Source: an uncultured Bacteroidales bacterium
Lineage (GTDB): Bacteria; Bacteroidota; Bacteroidia; Bacteroidales; F082
DNA: 64,000 nucleotides
Direction: 5' to 3'
NCBI GenBank assembly: GCA_937896895.1
Contig: CALBNV010000013.1
Location: forward strand, 22,420-86,419
The notes below the pieces were generated by a model. That model was given only the letters and a program-made list of their open reading frames with translations. It was not told the DNA's origin and ran no database searches. This document shows, in pieces, positions 59,163 to 64,000 of the stretch. Position 1 is the first letter of the stretch; each line of letters begins with the position of its first letter. The translations under genes and the position numbers were made by a program.

Positions 59163-60083
59163 ATGAAAAAAATTATCACATTGATTATCTGCCTGTTCGT
59201 GGCAGGTATTTGCTTCGCGCAACACTCAAAGACGTATGATTTCGCAGAAAAAGACGGACAGACTCTCCGCCTTGACGTTTATTTCCCTGATGACGGCATG
59301 GCACAGCATCCATGCATATTGTTTTATTTCGGTGGCGGTTTCATCACTGGGGCGCGGAACGACTCGACCGTCGTAAAATTCTGTGAGACAATGGCTTACG
59401 AACACGGCTTCATTGCTATCGCCGCCGACTACCGACTTGGATTAAAAGGCGCAAAACACATCGGCATCTTCAACAAAAAGCCCGTGAAAGACGCCATTTA
59501 CATGGCCACAGAAGATGCCATTTCAGCCATCGACTTCATCATAAAACATTCCAAAGAGTTGAAAATCAATACGGGGAAAATAATAATCAGCGGTTCGAGT
59601 GCAGGAGCCATCACTGCTTTGCAGACCGATTATTTCATCTGCAACGGCAAAGGCAACTCGGCAATTCTGCCCGATGACTTCCACCTCGCCGGTGTGATTC
59701 CTTTTTCCGGCGCGGTATATTCCGTCAACGGCAAGGCGAAATACAAAATGCACTCCCCCGCCCCGACGATGTTCTTCCACGGCATGAAAGACAAACTCGT
59801 CCCATACAGACAAATCAAGTTTTTCAACGTCGGTTTCATCGGCTCCGACAAACTTGTCAAGCGGTTTGAGAAATACGACTATCCGTATTTCATAAGAAGA
59901 TACGAGAACTACGCACACGCCGTGGCGGGTTTCTACAATAAGAACATTGAGGAAATACTCTGGTTTTATGACAATTACGTCGAACAATGTAAGGATTTGC
60001 AAATTGACGAGAAGGTGAATTACATCAACGACGCGCCGAAAGTCAAGTCCGACATATCGAATAAGAACGACATCTACGATTAG
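59163..60083 (+). CDS. Exported alpha/beta-hydrolase (esterase)
   Basis: 306 residues. A signal peptide ends near CFAQ. The oxyanion segment FYFGGGF (HGGG-like with Phe for His), the nucleophile Ser146 in GSSAG, and a C-terminal YENYAHAVAGF with the catalytic His are visible; the Asp likely lies near MKDKLVPY. This resembles acetyl-xylan- or carboxyl-esterase-type enzymes of the BD-FAE group. Substrate unknown. It is 23 nt after ligA. Confidence 0.87.
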   Translation: MKKIITLIICLFVAGICFAQHSKTYDFAEKDGQTLRLDVYFPDDGMAQHPCILFYFGGGFITGARNDSTVVKFCETMAYEHGFIAIAADYRLGLKGAKHIGIFNKKPVKDAIYMATEDAISAIDFIIKHSKELKINTGKIIISGSSAGAITALQTDYFICNGKGNSAILPDDFHLAGVIPFSGAVYSVNGKAKYKMHSPAPTMFFHGMKDKLVPYRQIKFFNVGFIGSDKLVKRFEKYDYPYFIRRYENYAHAVAGFYNKNIEEILWFYDNYVEQCKDLQIDEKVNYINDAPKVKSDISNKNDIYD

Positions 60084-60111
60084 AAAATTTGAAATGTATA
60101 ACTAAAATAAA

Positions 60112-61617
60112 ATGTTAAAAAAACTCAGAATCACTTTAGCCGTTATCTTTTTCTCACTGATAACGTTGCTGTTTCTCGACTTCACGGGTGCGTTGCACGC
60201 GTGGTTCGGCTGGATGGCGAAACTTCAATTTCTTCCGGCACTTCTCGCCTCCAATTTCATCGTTGTCGCGGCAATCATCGTGATGACGCTGATCTTCGGA
60301 AGAGTTTACTGCTCAATCATTTGCCCTCTCGGAGTTTATCAAGACGGCATCTCGTGGATTGGCGAGAAAATCCACAAGAATCATTTCCGTTACAGGAAAA
60401 GCCGCAAATGGCTAAGATATTCAATAGCAATAGTTTTCGCCGCGTTGCTCTTCCTCGGACTGAACTGGATCGCCATTCTCATCGCGCCTTACAGCATCTA
60501 CGGAAGAATCGCCTCGAACATCTTTGCGCCTGTCTATCAATCAATTAACAATATTTTCGCATACTTTGCTGAAAGATGGGGCAGTTACGCATTCTATCAC
60601 GTCGATGTCTATATCAAGAGCCTGCCGATTTTCATCATCTCATTGGTTTATTTCATCGGCATCACCCTTTCGGGAATGTTTTCCGGTCGTGGCTATTGCA
60701 ACAACATCTGCCCTGTCGGAACGGTTTTGGGTATTTTCGCGAAATATTCATTGTTGAAACCACACATCGACACCGAAAAATGCAAGTCATGCGGACTTTG
60801 CGAGAAGAACTGCAGATGCAGCGCAATTGATTCAGAATCAAAGACAATCGACTATTCAAAATGCGTGACATGCTTCAATTGCATTGCTAAATGCAACCGC
60901 GGGGCGATTAGCTATGGAAGAGTCAAGAGCGAAGTTTTGAGAGTTGAGAGTGAAGTTAAAGGTGCCGAGTCGCCGGAAAACAATTCGACGACATCAAGGA
61001 AGGTGTTCCTTGCAACGATAGCCGGTCTCGCCACGTTTTCCGCAGTCAAGGCGCAGGAAAAAATCGTTGACGGCGGACTTGCCATCATCGAAGACAAGAA
61101 AGCACCGAAACGCAATACACCTTTAAAACCCACTGGTTCTCAAAGTCTTAAGAACTTTACTTCAAGTTGCACAGGCTGTCAGCTTTGCGTACAGTCATGC
61201 GAGAACAATGTGTTGAGACCATCAACGAAACTCGAAAACCTTATGCAGCCGGAGATGTCGTTCGAGCGCGGTTACTGCCGCCCTGAATGCACGGCGTGTT
61301 CGGAAGTGTGCCCCGCCGGCGCAATCAGAAAAGTTTCAAAAGAAGAGAAGTCGTCAATTCAGATCGGACACGCGGTTTTCATCGCCAAGAATTGCGTTTC
61401 TTTCAACGGTGAGGTGGAATGCGGCAACTGCGCACGACGCTGTCCTTCAGGCGCAATCACCATGATGCACAGCGACGCCGACGACGAATCATCACCGATG
61501 GTGCCGATTGTGAATCAGGAACGCTGCATCGGCTGCGGAGCCTGCGAACACGTCTGCCCCGCCCGACCGTTCAGCGCAATTTATGTAGAAGGCAACGAAG
61601 TTCACAGAATGATTTGA
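60112..61617 (+). CDS. Membrane-bound polyferredoxin, NapH/RnfB-like 4Fe-4S protein
   Basis: 501 residues. Residues 1-215 have four to five helices with two Cys-rich loops (CSIICPLG, CNNICPVG) as in NapH/FixG-type proteins. Then come several 4Fe-4S sets: CKSCGLCEKNC, CVTCFNCIAKC, CTGCQLCVQSC, CTACSEVCP, CGNCARRCP and CIGCGACEHVCP. A central hydrophobic segment RKVFLATIAGLATF may be a further helix or Tat-like insertion. It should carry electrons from a membrane donor to exported partners, most simply the aldo/keto reductase encoded next. Confidence 0.9.
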   Translation: MLKKLRITLAVIFFSLITLLFLDFTGALHAWFGWMAKLQFLPALLASNFIVVAAIIVMTLIFGRVYCSIICPLGVYQDGISWIGEKIHKNHFRYRKSRKWLRYSIAIVFAALLFLGLNWIAILIAPYSIYGRIASNIFAPVYQSINNIFAYFAERWGSYAFYHVDVYIKSLPIFIISLVYFIGITLSGMFSGRGYCNNICPVGTVLGIFAKYSLLKPHIDTEKCKSCGLCEKNCRCSAIDSESKTIDYSKCVTCFNCIAKCNRGAISYGRVKSEVLRVESEVKGAESPENNSTTSRKVFLATIAGLATFSAVKAQEKIVDGGLAIIEDKKAPKRNTPLKPTGSQSLKNFTSSCTGCQLCVQSCENNVLRPSTKLENLMQPEMSFERGYCRPECTACSEVCPAGAIRKVSKEEKSSIQIGHAVFIAKNCVSFNGEVECGNCARRCPSGAITMMHSDADDESSPMVPIVNQERCIGCGACEHVCPARPFSAIYVEGNEVHRMI

Positions 61618-61618
61618 C

Positions 61619-61658
61619 AGGTGTTTAGGTGTTTAGGTTATTAGGTATTTAGGTTTTA
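61619..61658 (+). repeat. Octamer tract after the polyferredoxin gene (5 units)
   Basis: One base after the TGA: AGGTGTTT, AGGTGTTT, AGGTTATT, AGGTATTT, AGGTTTTA. The period is exactly 8. It fills most of the gap before the aldo/keto reductase. Confidence 0.8.
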
Positions 61659-61671
61659 AAAATAGAGAAAA

Positions 61672-63051
61672 ATGAAACAGAATATAACGAGAAAGGATTT
61701 CCTCAAGACATTGGGAGCGACGGCGGCTGTCACAACGATAGCGTTATCAGGCTGCAAATCAGAGACTTCGGAACAGACAACGACATATTCTGAAGGCGAC
61801 ATCCCGAAAGATAAGATGACTTACCGCGCGAACCACAACAACGGCGACAGCATTTCCATCCTCGGCTACGGCTGCATGAGGCTTCCGCATAAAGACAACG
61901 TCATCGACCAGGAGATGGTCAACAAGCTTACCGACTTCGCGATGGAACACGGCGTGAATTACTACGACACCGCACCGGTCTATTGCAAAGGAAAATCGGA
62001 AGAAGCAATGGGCATCGCGTTGAGCCGCTACCCGCGCGACAAATATTTCATCGCCACGAAGCTGTCGAACTTCGCGGAAAGCACATGGAGCCGCGAGGCG
62101 TCGATGCAGATCTACAAAAACTCATTTGAAAACTTGAAAACAGACTACATCGACTATTACCTGCTTCATTCTGTGGGCAACGGAAGCCGCAATCGCAGCG
62201 GCTGGGAGACGTTCAACCTGCGTTACATCGAGAACGGAATGCTCGACTTCCTGATGGAGGAACGCAAGGCCGGACGCATCCGCAACCTCGGGTTCTCATT
62301 CCACGGCGACCAGCAAGTAATCGAGTATCTGCTTGACAATCAAGAGAAATATCATTGGGACTTCGTGCAAATCCAGATGAACTACGTTGATTGGAAACAC
62401 GCCCATACTGTTGATGCCGACAACATCAACGCCGATTATCTGTACCAACGCCTCACCGACCTCGACATTCCCGTCGTCATCATGGAGCCGTTGCTCGGCG
62501 GGCGTCTCGCCGATTTGCCGGACGTTCTCGCAAACACATTGAAACAGAGAACCCCTGAACGCAGCGTGGCGTCGTGGGCGTTCCGCTTCGCCGGCACATT
62601 CCCGAACATCATGACCGTCTTGAGCGGAATGACATACATGGAGCACCTTCAGGACAACCTGCGCACTTATTGCCCGCTTGAGCCGTGTTCCGACAAGGAA
62701 ATAGACATGCTGATGAACGTCGCCGACATGTATCTGAAATACCCAATCGTCCCGTGCACCAGCTGCCAGTATTGCATGCCCTGCCCTTACGGCATCGACA
62801 TCCCGGCGAATTTCAGCTTCTATAACAAATGTGTGAATGAAGGCGCAATTGTGGAAGACAAGCAGTCGGCCGAATACAGGAAGTCGCGCCGTCGTTTCCT
62901 GATAGAATACAACCGTCAGCTCGAAGCCGACCGTCAGACAGAGCATTGCATCGGATGCCGTCAATGCGTGTCGCATTGTCCGCAGCACATCGACATCCCG
63001 GCAAGGCTGAACGACATCAACGCCATAGTGGAGAGGATGAGATGGGAATGA
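61672..63051 (+). CDS. Exported aldo/keto reductase with C-terminal 4Fe-4S clusters
   Basis: 459 residues. The N-terminus ITRKDFLKTLGATAAVTTIA plus LSGC looks like a Tat signal (RK in place of RR) with a lipobox. The AKR barrel follows (GYGCMRLPHKD, NYYDTAPVYCKGKSEEAMG, DYIDYYLLHS with the catalytic His region). The last 110 residues hold two clusters: CTSCQYCMPCPYGIDIP and CIGCRQCVSHCPQHIDIP. Such fusions can exchange electrons through Fe-S rather than NADPH alone; the polyferredoxin upstream is the likely partner. Confidence 0.92.
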   Translation: MKQNITRKDFLKTLGATAAVTTIALSGCKSETSEQTTTYSEGDIPKDKMTYRANHNNGDSISILGYGCMRLPHKDNVIDQEMVNKLTDFAMEHGVNYYDTAPVYCKGKSEEAMGIALSRYPRDKYFIATKLSNFAESTWSREASMQIYKNSFENLKTDYIDYYLLHSVGNGSRNRSGWETFNLRYIENGMLDFLMEERKAGRIRNLGFSFHGDQQVIEYLLDNQEKYHWDFVQIQMNYVDWKHAHTVDADNINADYLYQRLTDLDIPVVIMEPLLGGRLADLPDVLANTLKQRTPERSVASWAFRFAGTFPNIMTVLSGMTYMEHLQDNLRTYCPLEPCSDKEIDMLMNVADMYLKYPIVPCTSCQYCMPCPYGIDIPANFSFYNKCVNEGAIVEDKQSAEYRKSRRRFLIEYNRQLEADRQTEHCIGCRQCVSHCPQHIDIPARLNDINAIVERMRWE

Positions 63052-63059
63052 AATTCTAA

Positions 63060-63798
63060 AAGCTGATGTTACTCTCAAGGCTTCAAGGGAACACTATTGG
63101 AGAATCTTTGAAAACAGCATGTGTCGCAGGTGTTACAGGTTTTGTGACAGGTGCTGTCGTCGGAGGATTCACAATGGGATTGAACAGTTTGGACTATGGC
63201 GGCAATTTTTGGAATGGCATAATCACCAACGATTACCTGGCTGATGGTGTGGTAATGTATGAACACCCTAATATCCGTAACTTTTCCGGATACGACGACA
63301 ATATTGCCATGGAAGACAATGCCCTTATCAGGAAAAATTGATTGGACATACGGGTCTGATGTAATTGGTGAATTTGGACTGAATGTCACCACAAACGCCC
63401 CGGATGGCTTTTCAATAGACCCGATGACAGGCGTATATGTCAATGGGAAAGGAGAGCAAATATTCGGGCGTGTCGTGCACAACCCGCATGTCGGCTCGTC
63501 AAATATGTACATATCGCCATACGCCTCCACCCATCATGACCCGACTATGTTTAGGGCTGTCACTGGACACGAACTCACACATGCTTACCATTATTACGCA
63601 TTAACAATCCCCCAAAATCCAAACAGGCAAATGAGTTTTAAGTCAAAATCTGAACGTGCCGCATTGGATTATTCTTACATGGAATATTATATGGCTGGAT
63701 ATATGGATATGTGTGGCACTATTAAAAATCATACCGGATATACAAATAACTTTTATGTCCCCGCAGAATATAGGGCATTTCTAAATAAAACTCTTTGA
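63060..63798 (+). pseudogene. Frameshifted fragment of a large protein (Rhs-like C-terminus) with a metallopeptidase motif
   Basis: Two overlapping frames join if one A is removed from the A5 run at 63333-63337. The first encodes a Gly-rich hydrophobic segment (AGVTGFVTGAVVGGFTMG, then GGNFWNG), a pattern common near the C-terminal toxin end of Rhs/polymorphic-toxin proteins. The second (to 63798) holds VTGHELTHAYHYY, an HExxH zinc-peptidase motif. No N-terminal part exists: a stop at 63057 is only 6 nt after the previous gene. It is probably the leftover 3' end of a larger gene. The Rhs link is by pattern only. Confidence 0.5.
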
Positions 63799-63816
63799 TA
63801 ATCAAATAAATATTTG

Positions 63817-63824
63817 TATATTTG
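63817..63824 (+). promoter_or_regulatory. Promoter -7 element (TATATTTG) of the transposase gene
   Basis: TATATTTG, 20 nt before the ATG at 63844, with a GAGG ribosome site between. The left inverted repeat of the element could not be fixed because its other end is outside the window. Confidence 0.5.
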
Positions 63825-63843
63825 TCAAAAATTTGAGGAGAAA

Positions 63844-64000
63844 ATGGATACGTACAAAAGGGCATACAGAAAACTTGGCAACCAAAGTTTATTTGATTCG
63901 GAAGATATGGTTTCAAAGTTGACCTCATTGGGTAACCCGCTGGGAAGGCTTGCGGAAACGGTTGATTTCGAGATGTTCCGTGAGACATTGGAGGCGGGCT
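63844..64000 (+). CDS. IS5-family transposase, N-terminal part
   Basis: 52 codons up to the window edge. LFDSEDMVSKLTSLGNPLGR followed by LAETVDFEMFRETLEAG is the N-terminal region of IS5-type DDE transposases (usual pattern: LDRLNKYIDFEIFR..LE). The DDE residues would lie beyond 64000. It sits directly after the decayed fragment, which fits an insertion into or next to a degenerate locus. Confidence 0.8.
   Translation, partial: MDTYKRAYRKLGNQSLFDSEDMVSKLTSLGNPLGRLAETVDFEMFRETLEAG

Noticed and set aside
62296..63078. 260-codon frame on the minus strand opposite the aldo/keto reductase
   Set aside because: Antisense shadow; His/Val-rich composition is that of a reverse-strand reading of a conserved gene.

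Overview
The window reads as a chromosomal segment of an uncultured-type Bacteroidales bacterium (phylum Bacteroidota). Support comes from the gene families (DUF4249 lipoprotein beside a TonB-dependent receptor, DUF3078, DUF4831, DUF4293, DUF3127, a Rho with a long N-terminal insertion), from promoters of the Bacteroidota type (TAnnTTTG at -7, often with TTG about 19 nt upstream) in front of most transcription units, and from AT-rich leaders with weak Shine-Dalgarno sequences.

Layout. 1-9.7 kb: minus-strand genes for hydroxylamine reductase (cut by the window edge), a Na/phosphate symporter, a TonB-receptor-like barrel, Rho, a phosphoesterase, a DUF3078 barrel and a two-domain TonB-like protein, with one small plus-strand membrane gene. 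9.8-18.7 kb: plus-strand rlmB, an aldehyde dehydrogenase, a TPP-riboswitch thiamine-salvage operon (thiM, a thiE-tenA fusion, thiD), a FeoB whose GTPase domain looks dead, a GDSL hydrolase and a glutathione peroxidase. 18.8-25.7 kb: mnmE, tRNA-Arg(ACG), an M48 peptidase, tRNA-Tyr(GTA), and a DUF4249/TonB-receptor pair. 25.7-32.5 kb: SRP RNA, a glycosyltransferase, gmhA-gmhB for heptose, a sodium:solute symporter and small conserved proteins. 32.8-43.1 kb: gyrA with a TPR gene, clpC, then tRNA-maturation genes (CCA-adding enzyme, miaA) followed by a queuosine-precursor transporter with a candidate preQ1-I riboswitch. 43.1-49.7 kb is the accessory part: a Fic protein, an exported nitroreductase, a type III restriction-modification pair preceded by a long structured leader carrying a 56-codon ORF coupled to mod, and a wrecked mazG. 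49.7-63.0 kb: peptide transporter plus GH2 beta-galactosidase, a GT-C-like membrane protein, ligA, an esterase, a polyferredoxin and an Fe-S aldo/keto reductase. 63.0-64.0 kb: a frameshifted fragment with a zinc-metallopeptidase motif and the start of an IS5-type transposase.

Themes. tRNA biology is concentrated here (RlmB on rRNA, MnmE, CCA enzyme, MiaA, YhhQ, two tRNAs), as is cofactor salvage under riboswitch control (TPP, probably preQ1). The most interesting unexplained structure is (i) the leader of the type III mod gene, with nested inverted repeats and an ATGA-coupled 56-aa ORF, (ii) the candidate preQ1 switch, (iii) a family of degenerate 8-bp-period tracts that begin 0-1 nt after stop codons in four places, and (iv) the FeoB with an intact permease but no usable GTP-binding motifs.
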